A stretch of 16,158 nt of DNA. Origin: Polynucleobacter meluiroseus (GTDB lineage: Bacteria; Verrucomicrobiota; Verrucomicrobiia; Opitutales; UBA953). A program made the position numbers and the translations under genes. The stretch spans positions 1 through 16,158 of the forward strand of contig CALPIW020000008.1 in assembly GCA_943323725.2 (NCBI GenBank), given 5' to 3'. Below, one piece after another: positions 7,743 through 14,924 of the stretch; position 1 is the first letter of the stretch; every line of letters begins with the position of its first letter. The notes below the pieces were generated by a model. That model was not told the origin of the DNA, searched no databases, and saw only the letters and a program-made list of their open reading frames with translations.

Positions 7743-8380
7743 TTCGAAGGAGAAGCGGCCGAAGCCTGCAGCCAGGGGGCGAGCTCGGAGGAAAGCGCCG
7801 CCAGGTTGGCGGACTGAGCCTGGACGAAGGCGGCGGCGGTGCGTTCCTTGAGGGGGCTGGCGTGGGTAAGGGTCTTGACGGCGACGAGCGTACCGTCGGC
7901 TTTTTCGAGGCGGCAAGATAGCTGCAAGGAAGCGGTGGATGTCTTATCCGTCCCGCCCGGGAGGGAGAAGATCGAGCGTTCGGGTCCGGCCGGGGCGAAG
8001 ATCTCCATCTTGTCCACGGTGAGCAGAAGCACGAGGTGATCCTCGGAAGGCGTCTGCGTGGCTGTGACGACGCCGCTCAGGGCGACGAGGTGACGTCCTA
8101 CCGTCTCTGGAATGGCGCGGTCGAGCGGGGCGATCCAGCGGTGTGCGTCCTCGATCTGGACCCAGCCATTGTCGTCGAGGAGCACGACGTTGGGACGGCG
8201 GAGGGCGGAAGGAATGACGGCCCGCGGGATGAAGACCTGTGGTCCGGCGGAAACAGCCCGGTTCGGTTGGGCGCCCGGCGAAGCGAACTGATGGAAGACG
8301 ACGGCCTCGCTTTTCTGGTCGAAGATGATGCAGCCGCTGAGGAGCGCGGACAGGCCGAGGATGGCGGCGCGCAGGATCAT
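7739..8380 (-). CDS. ABC-type transport auxiliary lipoprotein (PqiC-like)
   Basis: A 213-residue lipoprotein of the ABC-transport auxiliary (PqiC/DUF330-type) group, which sits in the periplasm anchored to a membrane and works with MCE proteins in lipid transport. The signal peptide ends in a lipobox, ALLSGC, with the lipidated cysteine at residue 17. The mature part is strand-rich and ends in a helical Ala/Ser/Gln segment (VQAQSANLAALSSELAPWL), typical of the family. Its place directly after the MCE gene is the standard operon order. The ATG at 8380 overlaps the MCE stop by four bases. A full AAGGAGG sequence lies 13 bases before the ATG inside the MCE gene, the only strong Shine-Dalgarno-like match I noticed in the window, though it is further away than usual. 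Confidence 0.85.
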   Translation of the reverse strand: MILRAAILGLSALLSGCIIFDQKSEAVVFHQFASPGAQPNRAVSAGPQVFIPRAVIPSALRRPNVVLLDDNGWVQIEDAHRWIAPLDRAIPETVGRHLVALSGVVTATQTPSEDHLVLLLTVDKMEIFAPAGPERSIFSLPGGTDKTSTASLQLSCRLEKADGTLVAVKTLTHASPLKERTAAAFVQAQSANLAALSSELAPWLQASAASPSK

Positions 8381-9411
8381 TTGGCAGGCGGCGCCTCCTT
8401 GGTTTCGGCGGCCGGCGTGGGGGACTTGCTGCGACCTTGGATGATCGTCTCCGGGTTACGTTCGAGGAAGTCGGCCAGCGAACGGATGGCCTGCGCGGCT
8501 TCCGAGACGTCGGCGAGCGCCTGATCCAGGTCGCGTCGCGCGGGTGAACCGGGCTTGGTCAGCGTGCGGAGGTGTTCCGAGGTCTCGTTGAGGCGTTCGA
8601 GGGCCTTGCGGCCGGCGACCGCCATGCCCTTGATGTCGTCGGCGACCGGATCGACCTTGGAGGAGAGACGCTTCACCAGGGCGTCGACGCCCTGCATCGC
8701 GGCGGAGAAGTCGGCCACCGCGCGGGGGATGGTCGGGTCACCCGTGATCTTGACGATGTTGGCCGACGCCGCCACGAGGTTGCCGTTGATCTTCTCGAAG
8801 TCGATCTGCGCGGCGCCTTGGTCGATGCGGCCGAGGATCGAATCGACCTTCTTCGTGATGTTGACGAAATCGATGCGGCTGAGCTGGTCGAGCGTCTGGG
8901 AGATGGCCTTCGTCAGGGCGCCGAGGTTCGAGGGCTGGGTCGGGATCTCCGGGAGCGGTCCGTCCTTCGCATGGAGCTTGAACGTCGAGTCGGGGAAGTA
9001 ATCCAGCTCGACGTAGAGCACGCCCGTGACCACCGACTGCTGCTGGAGCTTGGCGCGCAGGCCCTTGCTGATCGAGACGCCGAGGCCTTCTTTCTGCAGG
9101 AGGGCTTGGTCGAGTCCGCGGCGCGTCAGCAGGTCAGGTGAGAATTCCATCACGACCGGCACCGAGTAGTCGGCGGCGGACTGGCCCGAAGTGTGGAGCA
9201 GGACCTGGCTGACCTTGCCGATCGTCACCCCGCGGAATTTGACCGGGGCGCCGATATCGAGTCCGCTCACCGAATCGTCGAAGTAGGCGATCGCTTCCGG
9301 CTTGGCGCCCGTGAAGGAGCCCGCCCCGAGGAGGACGACGGCGGCGATGATGAGCAGGATCCCGCCGGCCACGAAGGCTCCGATCAGTGTCATGTTGGCG
9401 GAACGGCGCAT
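8377..9411 (-). CDS. MCE/MlaD-family lipid-transport protein
   Basis: A 344-residue periplasmic protein held in the inner membrane by an N-terminal helix (about residues 7-31, GAFVAGGILLIIAAVVLLG). A single MCE domain spans roughly 36-145, with the typical SVSGLDIGAPVKFRGVTIGKV strand pair and the pore-loop to strand segment ending GVLYVELDYFPDS. The remaining 200 residues are long amphipathic helix with a proline/alanine tail, as in MCE proteins that build a tube or needle across the periplasm, rather than the short E. coli MlaD (about 180 residues). It would form a ring on the MlaE-like permease and pass phospholipids. The start at 9411 (MRRSANMTL) lies 2 bases after the ATPase stop; the longer open frame to 10044 lies over the ATPase gene and is rejected. 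Confidence 0.93.
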   Translation of the reverse strand: MRRSANMTLIGAFVAGGILLIIAAVVLLGAGSFTGAKPEAIAYFDDSVSGLDIGAPVKFRGVTIGKVSQVLLHTSGQSAADYSVPVVMEFSPDLLTRRGLDQALLQKEGLGVSISKGLRAKLQQQSVVTGVLYVELDYFPDSTFKLHAKDGPLPEIPTQPSNLGALTKAISQTLDQLSRIDFVNITKKVDSILGRIDQGAAQIDFEKINGNLVAASANIVKITGDPTIPRAVADFSAAMQGVDALVKRLSSKVDPVADDIKGMAVAGRKALERLNETSEHLRTLTKPGSPARRDLDQALADVSEAAQAIRSLADFLERNPETIIQGRSKSPTPAAETKEAPPAK

Positions 9412-9413
9412 GG

Positions 9414-10172
9414 TCAGTCGATACGTGCTTGGGTGAAGAAGGCGTGCACCTTCGGGTGTTGGCCAGCCTGAAGGAAGCTTTTCGGCGGCCCGTATGCGCC
9501 CATGGTGCCCGTCTCCGGGTCGAGGTAAATGCAGAAGTCCGCCGTCCGGAGGATGCTCGGGATCTCGTGGCTCACCAGGACGACCGTGGTGCCGAAGGCT
9601 TCGCGGAGGCGGAGGATGAGTTCGTCCAGTCGTCCGGAGCTCATCGGGTCGAGGCCGGCGCTGGGCTCGTCGAGGAAGATGACCCGGGGGTCGAGCGCCA
9701 TCGCCCGCGCGATGCCGGCGCGCTTGGCCATGCCGCCGCTGATCTCGGAGGGCAGCTTGTCCATGGCGTCGGCCAGGCCGACCAAGGCCAGTTTGTATTC
9801 GGCGAGCTGGCGCATCTCCTTGGCCGGGCAGCGCAAGAATTCGCGCATGGGCATCTCGATGTTCTCGCGCAGGGTCAGCGAGGAGAACAAGGCCGCGCCT
9901 TGGAACAGGAAGCCGCTGCGGCGCAGGATGTCCTGTCGGGCGGATTCGTCCGCCGTGGCGAGATCGACGCCCATCAGGCGGGCGCTGCCGCCGAGCGGGG
10001 CGTCCAGTCCGCCGAGGGCGCGCATGAGCGTGCTCTTGCCGCAACCGCTGGGCCCGACGATGGCGAGGATCTTGCCGGCGGGCAGGGCGAAGGACAGCCG
10101 GTCCATGATGACCTTGCGACCATGGCCGATGGCGAGGTCCGCGCAGCTGACGATGTCCGTCGGGTCGCTCAC
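9414..10172 (-). CDS. mlaF: MlaF-like ABC transporter ATPase
   Basis: A 252-residue ATPase subunit that powers the lipid ABC transporter. All motifs are intact: Walker A GPSGCGKST at 40-48, Q-loop Gln91 (FLFQGAALF), signature SGGMAKR at 145-151, Walker B VIFLDEP at 164-170 and the H-loop His202 in LVSHEI. The SGGMAKRAGIARA signature and the FQGAALFSSLT stretch are typical of MlaF/Ttg2A proteins. It begins with GTG at 10172, overlapping the permease stop by four bases (GTGA), which decides the start. It is followed 2 bases later by the MCE gene. The gene symbol is by family resemblance and position. Confidence 0.93.
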   Translation of the reverse strand: MSDPTDIVSCADLAIGHGRKVIMDRLSFALPAGKILAIVGPSGCGKSTLMRALGGLDAPLGGSARLMGVDLATADESARQDILRRSGFLFQGAALFSSLTLRENIEMPMREFLRCPAKEMRQLAEYKLALVGLADAMDKLPSEISGGMAKRAGIARAMALDPRVIFLDEPSAGLDPMSSGRLDELILRLREAFGTTVVLVSHEIPSILRTADFCIYLDPETGTMGAYGPPKSFLQAGQHPKVHAFFTQARID

Positions 10173-11263
10173 AGGTTGAAGAGGTTGAAGATGACGGCGA
10201 AAATCGCGTCGGAGACGACGATCAGCGTGATGCCGAGCACGGCGGCCGAAGTCGCGGCCTCGCCGACCCCGAGGGCGGAGCGTTTCGCGACGGAGCCGCG
10301 GTAGCAGCCGGCCCAGGCGGCGATGAAGCCGAAGGCGATGGATTTGATGAAGCCCACCAGGAAGCTCTTGAACGAGATGGCCCGGATCGCCTGCGTGAGG
10401 TATTGCTCGACGCTCAGGTCGCCCGCGCAGGCGACGATCATGCCGCCGAACACGCCGACGAAGGTGGCGAAGACCGCGAGCAGCGGGACCATCAGCGTCA
10501 CCGCGAGGATGCGCGGGAGCGCGAGGTACTCGACGGGTTGGATGCCGAGCGCGCGCAGGGCGTCGGTCTCCTGGCTGACGTTCATGCTCCCGAGCTGGGA
10601 GGCGAAGGCGGTCGAGGTGCGTCCGCAAGCGATGACGCCCGTCATCAGGGCGCCCATCTCGCGGGTCATGGCGAGGGAGACGAGGTTCGCGACGTAGACG
10701 GTCGCGCCGACCTGACGGAGCTGGATGAGGCCGACGTAGGCCATGATGAGGCCGGTCAGGAAGCCGAGCAGGGCGACGATCGGCAGGGCGTCGACGCCCG
10801 CGGTCTGCAGCTGCAGCGTGAAGTCGCCCCAGTTGACCTTGGCCCGGCCGATGAGCATGCGGGCGAAGCCGAGGGAGGTGTGCCCGATATGCTCGAAGGC
10901 CCGGGCCCAGGAAGAGCCGCTTTCGACGCCCCATGTGCCGAACTGCTCCAGCAGGCCCAGTTTCTCGTCCCCCGTCTCCTGGAAGGCGGCTTTCTCGGCC
11001 ATGCGGACCAAGGACTGGAGGCGGGCCGGGAGGGCGGTCAGGTCGAACTCGCGGATGTTCTTGCCGTGCGCATGCAGCCAGGCGGGCAGGGAGGAGTCGA
11101 AGTCACCGAGGTCCTCGGCCACGACCCGGACGCGGTCACCGCGGACGACGACGGACGGGAGAGGGTCGTCGAGGTTCCAGCAGCCGCCGACCGTCACCAC
11201 GGCGAGGCCGTCGGCGCGGACTTCCGTCCGGGCAAAAGGCGAGCCTGAGGGCGGTTGGGACAT
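10169..11263 (-). CDS. mlaE: MlaE-like permease with N-terminal STAS domain
   Basis: A 364-residue inner-membrane permease. Residues 1-90 form a STAS-like domain (strands around LAVVTVGGCWNL and SVVVRGDRVRVV, then a helix near FDLTALPARLQ), the same kind of module as the separate MlaB protein in E. coli. Residues 110-364 are the MlaE permease, with the hallmark TREMGALMTGVIACGRTSTA segment and the coupling helix QETDALRALGIQPVEYL, which contacts the ATPase. Starting at ATG 11263 gives MSQPPSG; the open frame continues to 11299 but adds only a short basic peptide. It is the first gene of the minus-strand run and divergent from the LpxR-like gene. Together with the ATPase, MCE protein and lipoprotein it forms a complete MCE transporter core; no MlaC-like or MlaA-like gene is present in the window. 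Confidence 0.93.
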   Translation of the reverse strand: MSQPPSGSPFARTEVRADGLAVVTVGGCWNLDDPLPSVVVRGDRVRVVAEDLGDFDSSLPAWLHAHGKNIREFDLTALPARLQSLVRMAEKAAFQETGDEKLGLLEQFGTWGVESGSSWARAFEHIGHTSLGFARMLIGRAKVNWGDFTLQLQTAGVDALPIVALLGFLTGLIMAYVGLIQLRQVGATVYVANLVSLAMTREMGALMTGVIACGRTSTAFASQLGSMNVSQETDALRALGIQPVEYLALPRILAVTLMVPLLAVFATFVGVFGGMIVACAGDLSVEQYLTQAIRAISFKSFLVGFIKSIAFGFIAAWAGCYRGSVAKRSALGVGEAATSAAVLGITLIVVSDAIFAVIFNLFNL

Positions 11264-11354
11264 CCTGATGGTCAAATACTTGGGCAGCCTTGGCTTCACA
11301 AGTCAGAAAGGCGTTGTCCCTGCCTGCGGACGTCGCTTTGCTGTCGTTTCGTCG
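11264..11354. promoter_or_regulatory. Divergent promoter region between mlaE and the lpxR-like gene
   Basis: These 91 bases separate two divergent gene runs and must hold the promoters of both unless transcription starts inside a gene. On the minus strand TTGTGA (11301-11296) and TATTTG (11278-11273) are 17 bases apart and would start RNA almost at the mlaE ATG. On the plus strand TTGTCC (11314-11319) and TTTGCT (11337-11342), also 17 apart, would start RNA just before the LpxR-like ATG at 11355. Both matches are weak (three or four of six in each box), so they are tentative. No clear operator repeat is visible. Confidence 0.4.
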
Positions 11355-12305
11355 ATGTCCTTCGCCCGTCCATTCGCCCTCCTTTGCCTCACCGGCCTCG
11401 CTTCGGCCGCCGAGTCCGCTGACACGCCTTGGGTGGTCGCCGTCACGGAGGAGAACGACAAGTTCACGCCCACGAATAAGGATCGATATTACACCCAAGG
11501 TTTGAAGGTGTCGGTGAACCGCGGCGATGGCGTCTTCTTCTCGATGACGCAGGAGATCAATACGCCGGCCGATACGCTGAACCCCCCTTCGGTGTCTCCC
11601 CCTTACACGGATCTGCCTTATTCCGGCGCTCTCTACTTCGGTTACGGTTACGGCCGCGTCCTGGAGCGTAAGGGCCGGCGCGACAGCATGTTCTCCGTCG
11701 AGGCGAAGTTCGGCGTGATCGGTCCCGCGGCCGGCGGCGAGACGGTCCAGAACAAGTTCCACGACCTCATCAATACCCCCCAGGCGGTCGGTTGGGGTAC
11801 GCAGCTACCCAACGAACTGCTCTTCAATCTCGACGGCGAGTTCCGCCATCGCTTCGACCTCGATGGTCCGGACAAGGACACCCGCGATCTCATCGCGCGG
11901 GCGGTGCTGCAACTCGGCACCATGCGGACCGAGGCCATCTTCGGCGCTCAATTCCGCTGGGGCTCTGACCTGGGACGTTCCTGGGGCCACAGCTATATCC
12001 GCCACTCGAACGGTTACGACCCGTCCTCGGACCTGCGTGGCCCGGGCAAGGATGGCTTCGCCTTCTGGGGCTTCGCCGACACGCAGGTCGAGGTCGTCGT
12101 CCGGAATTACGCCACCGACGGCACTAACTTCCGCGACTCCCGCGGGGTGGAGCGCTCGCCGATCGTCCTGCAGGCCGCCTTAGGTTTCACCGCGCAGGTC
12201 TCGTCCTGTTCGCTGACCTATTTCTGTGCCGCCCGCACCAAAGAGTTCGAAACGCAGGATGGCTTCCATCTGATCGGCGGACTCAAGGGCCAATTCCTCT
12301 TCTGA
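11355..12305 (+). CDS. LpxR-like lipid A deacylase (DUF2219), outer-membrane beta-barrel
   Basis: A 316-residue protein with a Sec signal peptide (MSFARPFALLCLTGLASAA, cleavage after about residue 19) and an outer-membrane barrel ending in Phe (GGLKGQFLF). The family pattern is clear: EENDKF followed by KDRYYTQGLKVS, then DLPYSGALYFGYGYGR, GPAAGGETVQNKFHDLIN and VGWGTQLPNELLFNL, which correspond to ND, DRxYTxG, PYxGxLY, GPxxxGExVQNxxH and GWxxQLxNE in LpxR. Asn34-Asp35 and His136 are the likely calcium/active-site residues, by analogy with Salmonella LpxR, a calcium-dependent 3'-O-deacylase of lipid A. Two cysteines near residues 290-300 (SSCSLTYFC) could form a disulfide at an extracellular loop. 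It is the first gene of a four-gene run; the Ppx-like gene starts 2 bases after its stop. Confidence 0.87.
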   Translation: MSFARPFALLCLTGLASAAESADTPWVVAVTEENDKFTPTNKDRYYTQGLKVSVNRGDGVFFSMTQEINTPADTLNPPSVSPPYTDLPYSGALYFGYGYGRVLERKGRRDSMFSVEAKFGVIGPAAGGETVQNKFHDLINTPQAVGWGTQLPNELLFNLDGEFRHRFDLDGPDKDTRDLIARAVLQLGTMRTEAIFGAQFRWGSDLGRSWGHSYIRHSNGYDPSSDLRGPGKDGFAFWGFADTQVEVVVRNYATDGTNFRDSRGVERSPIVLQAALGFTAQVSSCSLTYFCAARTKEFETQDGFHLIGGLKGQFLF

Positions 12306-12307
12306 AC

Positions 12308-13231
12308 ATGTCCGTCATCGCCGTCGTCGACGTAGGCTCCAATTCCATCAAGGTCGCGGTCGTCGCCGCGGCCGACCGCCGAGAACTCGGCCGCAGATCC
12401 GAACCCGTCCGTCTCCAGCCGGAGGGCGGACCGGCCGAACCTTTCTCGCCGGAAGCGCGCGCCGAAGCCGTCGCGGCCATCGGTCGACTGCTGGCCTTCG
12501 CGCGTTCGCTCGGGGCGACCCGTTGCTGCGTGCTCGCCACCAGCGCCGTCCGCGAATCCGTCAGCCGACAGGAGTTCGCCCGTCAGGTCGAAGCCGCGAC
12601 CGGCGTGCCGCTGACCATCGTCTCCGGCGAAGTGGAGGCCCGCCTCGCCGCGGCCGGCGTCCGCTCCGATCCGGCTTACCAGGCCTACGCCGACATCCTT
12701 TCCTTCGACCTCGGCGGCGGCAGCCTCGAGGTTTCCGTCCTGCGCGGTCAGCGTTGCGTGCTCGCGCGCAGCTTTCCCTTGGGTTCGGTCCGATTGACCC
12801 ATGGTTTTCTGCGTGGTGGCAACGGCCCGGTCGACGAACTCGACCAGCTTTCCATCCGGACCCATCTCCTTGCTTCCCTCCAGACCGTGGTCCCCGCGGG
12901 CGCGGCGGAGAAGTTCCTGGTCGTCGGTGCCGGCGGCGTCTTCGCCGCGGTGGCCCTGCACCTTGAAGCCTTGGGCGAAGCTCCGGTCGGCGGACGACTG
13001 CCCTTGCTACGTATTCGTGAGCTTCGTGATCGTATGTGCGCGACCGACCTGGCCGGGCGACGGGCGATTCCCGGCATCCCGGCGGACCGGGCCGACATCA
13101 TGCCCGCGGCTTTGATCACCCTTTGCGTGCTGGCGGACCTGACGGGGGCGGAAGCCTTCCATCTTTCGCACTACGGCGTTCGACATGGCATGATTGAGCT
13201 GCTCCTTGGTCCTTCCGGAGAACATCTCTGA
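12308..13231 (+). CDS. Ppx/GppA-family phosphatase, short form
   Basis: A 307-residue cytosolic protein of the exopolyphosphatase/pppGpp-phosphohydrolase family, consisting only of the two-lobed ASKHA core and without the C-terminal HD-like domains of E. coli Ppx. Motifs: DVGSNSIKV at 8-16 (phosphate-binding loop), ATSAVRES at 77-84, the SGEVEARL segment at 106-113 with Glu110 the likely catalytic base, FDLGGGSLEV at 133-142 and PADRADIMPAA near residue 260. The usual Arg or Thr after SNS is Lys here, and GLREG is GVRHG, so activity on polyphosphate versus pppGpp cannot be predicted. It lies 2 bases after the LpxR-like gene and 2 bases before the SCO-like gene, both junctions reading TGAACATG. 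Confidence 0.88.
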   Translation: MSVIAVVDVGSNSIKVAVVAAADRRELGRRSEPVRLQPEGGPAEPFSPEARAEAVAAIGRLLAFARSLGATRCCVLATSAVRESVSRQEFARQVEAATGVPLTIVSGEVEARLAAAGVRSDPAYQAYADILSFDLGGGSLEVSVLRGQRCVLARSFPLGSVRLTHGFLRGGNGPVDELDQLSIRTHLLASLQTVVPAGAAEKFLVVGAGGVFAAVALHLEALGEAPVGGRLPLLRIRELRDRMCATDLAGRRAIPGIPADRADIMPAALITLCVLADLTGAEAFHLSHYGVRHGMIELLLGPSGEHL

Positions 13232-13233
13232 AC

Positions 13234-14070
13234 ATGAACCACATCTGCTTCCTCTTCCTGGCCGTGGTCGGACTTTCCGCCGCCACCGAGACCGGGAAGG
13301 TCGTCTCCGTCGCCGCGGACGGATGGGCGAAGATCGTGCATGCGGATGGTTCGACTAACTTCCTTCGTCGCTTCTCCGAGGGCGACCGCAAGGTAGGCTG
13401 GACGGGTCGCTTGGTCCGCTATGACGCCGTGACGGAAGGCGGCGAGACCGTGGCCCGTGGCATCGTCTCGGCCGACCCCGAGGAACTCCGGCGGGTCGCC
13501 GAAGTCACCGACGTGCTGCGCCGTGAGACCGTCGACAAAGGCCGCTTGGTCACGCGGATGCCCAACGAGCTGATGCCGAACATGGCGCTCTGGGATCAGG
13601 ACGGCCGCTTGGTGATGAAGAAGGATCTCCTCGGTCATGCCGTCGCGCTGAATTTCATCTTCACCAGCTGCCGGGTCGCCCGCATGTGCCCGGCCTCGAC
13701 GGCCTGCATGAAGTCCCTGGGCGATCAGCTCGCCAAGGATCCCGCCGCCGCCGGCATCCGGCTGGTCACGATCACCTTCGATCCGGAAACCGACACCCCC
13801 GGCCAGCTTCGTGCCTACGCCGACGGCTATGGCATCGACCATGCCCGGCATCGGTTCCTCACCGGCGACGCCGGTCAGATCAAGGACCTCATGCGCCACT
13901 ACGGCATCCAGACCCTGCGGGATGACGGCACGATCGTCCACAACGCCGCCCTTATCGTCATCACCCCCGAAGGTCGCATCGCCTACCGGAACGAAGGCGC
14001 ATCGTTCGACGCCGAAGAAGTCGCCCGCCGATTGCTCGCCCTCGAAGGAGGCGCCGGCGCCCGCCGCTGA
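13234..14070 (+). CDS. SCO1/SenC-like protein with Cx5C motif
   Basis: A 278-residue exported protein. A short signal segment (MNHICFLFLAVVGLSA) precedes a small strand-rich N-terminal module (about residues 20-80), and a thioredoxin-like SCO domain covers residues 110-270. The metal/redox site is FTSCRVARMCP with Cys146 and Cys152, a Cx5C spacing instead of the Cx3C of classical SCO1 proteins; the conserved His is His236 in GTIVHNAALIVITPEG. Classical SCO proteins deliver copper to cytochrome c oxidase or reduce its CuA cysteines. All three ligands are present, so metal or redox activity is plausible. A third cysteine, Cys158, is nearby. The gene follows the Ppx-like gene by 2 bases and overlaps the HxHP protein gene by one base (TGATG), implying translational coupling with it. 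Confidence 0.87.
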   Translation: MNHICFLFLAVVGLSAATETGKVVSVAADGWAKIVHADGSTNFLRRFSEGDRKVGWTGRLVRYDAVTEGGETVARGIVSADPEELRRVAEVTDVLRRETVDKGRLVTRMPNELMPNMALWDQDGRLVMKKDLLGHAVALNFIFTSCRVARMCPASTACMKSLGDQLAKDPAAAGIRLVTITFDPETDTPGQLRAYADGYGIDHARHRFLTGDAGQIKDLMRHYGIQTLRDDGTIVHNAALIVITPEGRIAYRNEGASFDAEEVARRLLALEGGAGARR

Positions 14071-14924
14071 TGTCGCCCCTCCGCCAGGTCGGGATCATCA
14101 CGCTCGTCGCCGTCGTAGGTTTCTTCGGCCTGCGGGCCTTGCCCGATACCCAGTGCACGTTCCTGCACGCCGATCATCAGCCGGTCGTCGTCGACGGACT
14201 GGAGTTCTGCGGGCTCAACGAGGAGGCTAATTTTTATTCGCCGAAAGCCCTCCGTTTTCCGGTCGAACTCAAGGTCACCCTGGACGCCGCCGGGACGGCC
14301 GGTGAGCTCCGTCTGCTGAAGGATGATGGCCATCCGTATTACGCCCACGAGGTGGCCGTCTCCCATACGCAGCGCGTCCATCTGCATCTCCGTCAGCGCG
14401 GCGGTGAAAGGGCTTATGCCCACGTGCATCCTCAGCCCGCCGCCGACGGTTCCTGGCGATTCGAGCTACCCGCTCATCTGAAGGGCGTGCCTCTCCGGGC
14501 TTACGTCGATTTCACGGATGTGCGCACCGCACGGACCATGCTCGCCGAAACCGACGTGACGTCGACGACGGCGGCTTCCGCTCAGGCTCTCGCGACCCGC
14601 AACCGGATCGTCGAGCTGACCGCTTCGACCACCCAGACCGGCTCCTCGGCGATGATCCGGCTTCAGCTGGCGGGCCCGTCTGGCAAGACCCTCCGCCTCA
14701 AGCCCATCATGGGTTCGCTGGGCCATGCGGTCGTCTTTTCGGTCGATCGCCCGGAGGCGGGCTATGCGCACATGCATCCGACCCTCGAGGGCGGCGAATA
14801 CGCGGATAATCCGACGTTGGCTTTCCGCCTGCGCTTACCGCCTCCGGGTAACTACGACTTCTGGCTGAATCTCAACGACGGCCAGGATGAGCTCCTGCGC
14901 GCGACGTTGGTCGTCACGCCTTGA
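14070..14924 (+). CDS. Membrane-anchored protein with two HxHP repeats
   Basis: A 284-residue protein with one N-terminal hydrophobic helix (residues 7-24, VGIITLVAVVGFFGLRAL) and the rest probably in the periplasm. I do not know a named family. The protein contains two related units. The first has HTQRVHLHLRQ, YAHVHP (116-121) and WRFELPAHLKG; the second has GHAVVFSVD, YAHMHP (232-237) and LAFRLRLPPPGNYDFWL. The same order of a strand, an AHxHP motif and a closing strand with LP suggests a duplicated beta-sandwich domain with a histidine cluster in each copy, and clustered His suggests metal binding, probably copper given the SCO neighbour. Two cysteines (29 and 47) lie just after the helix. 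The start overlaps the SCO stop by one base. The 3' end overlaps the convergent epimerase gene by 11 bases. Confidence 0.85.
   Translation: MSPLRQVGIITLVAVVGFFGLRALPDTQCTFLHADHQPVVVDGLEFCGLNEEANFYSPKALRFPVELKVTLDAAGTAGELRLLKDDGHPYYAHEVAVSHTQRVHLHLRQRGGERAYAHVHPQPAADGSWRFELPAHLKGVPLRAYVDFTDVRTARTMLAETDVTSTTAASAQALATRNRIVELTASTTQTGSSAMIRLQLAGPSGKTLRLKPIMGSLGHAVVFSVDRPEAGYAHMHPTLEGGEYADNPTLAFRLRLPPPGNYDFWLNLNDGQDELLRATLVVTP

Noticed and set aside
10403..11248. 281-residue plus-strand open frame opposite mlaE
   Set aside because: The MlaE and STAS signals on the minus strand are unambiguous; this frame is the usual antisense artefact.
11264..11299. Longer mlaE start at 11299
   Set aside because: It adds twelve basic residues of no family value and would place the start inside the only promoter space; it cannot be fully excluded.
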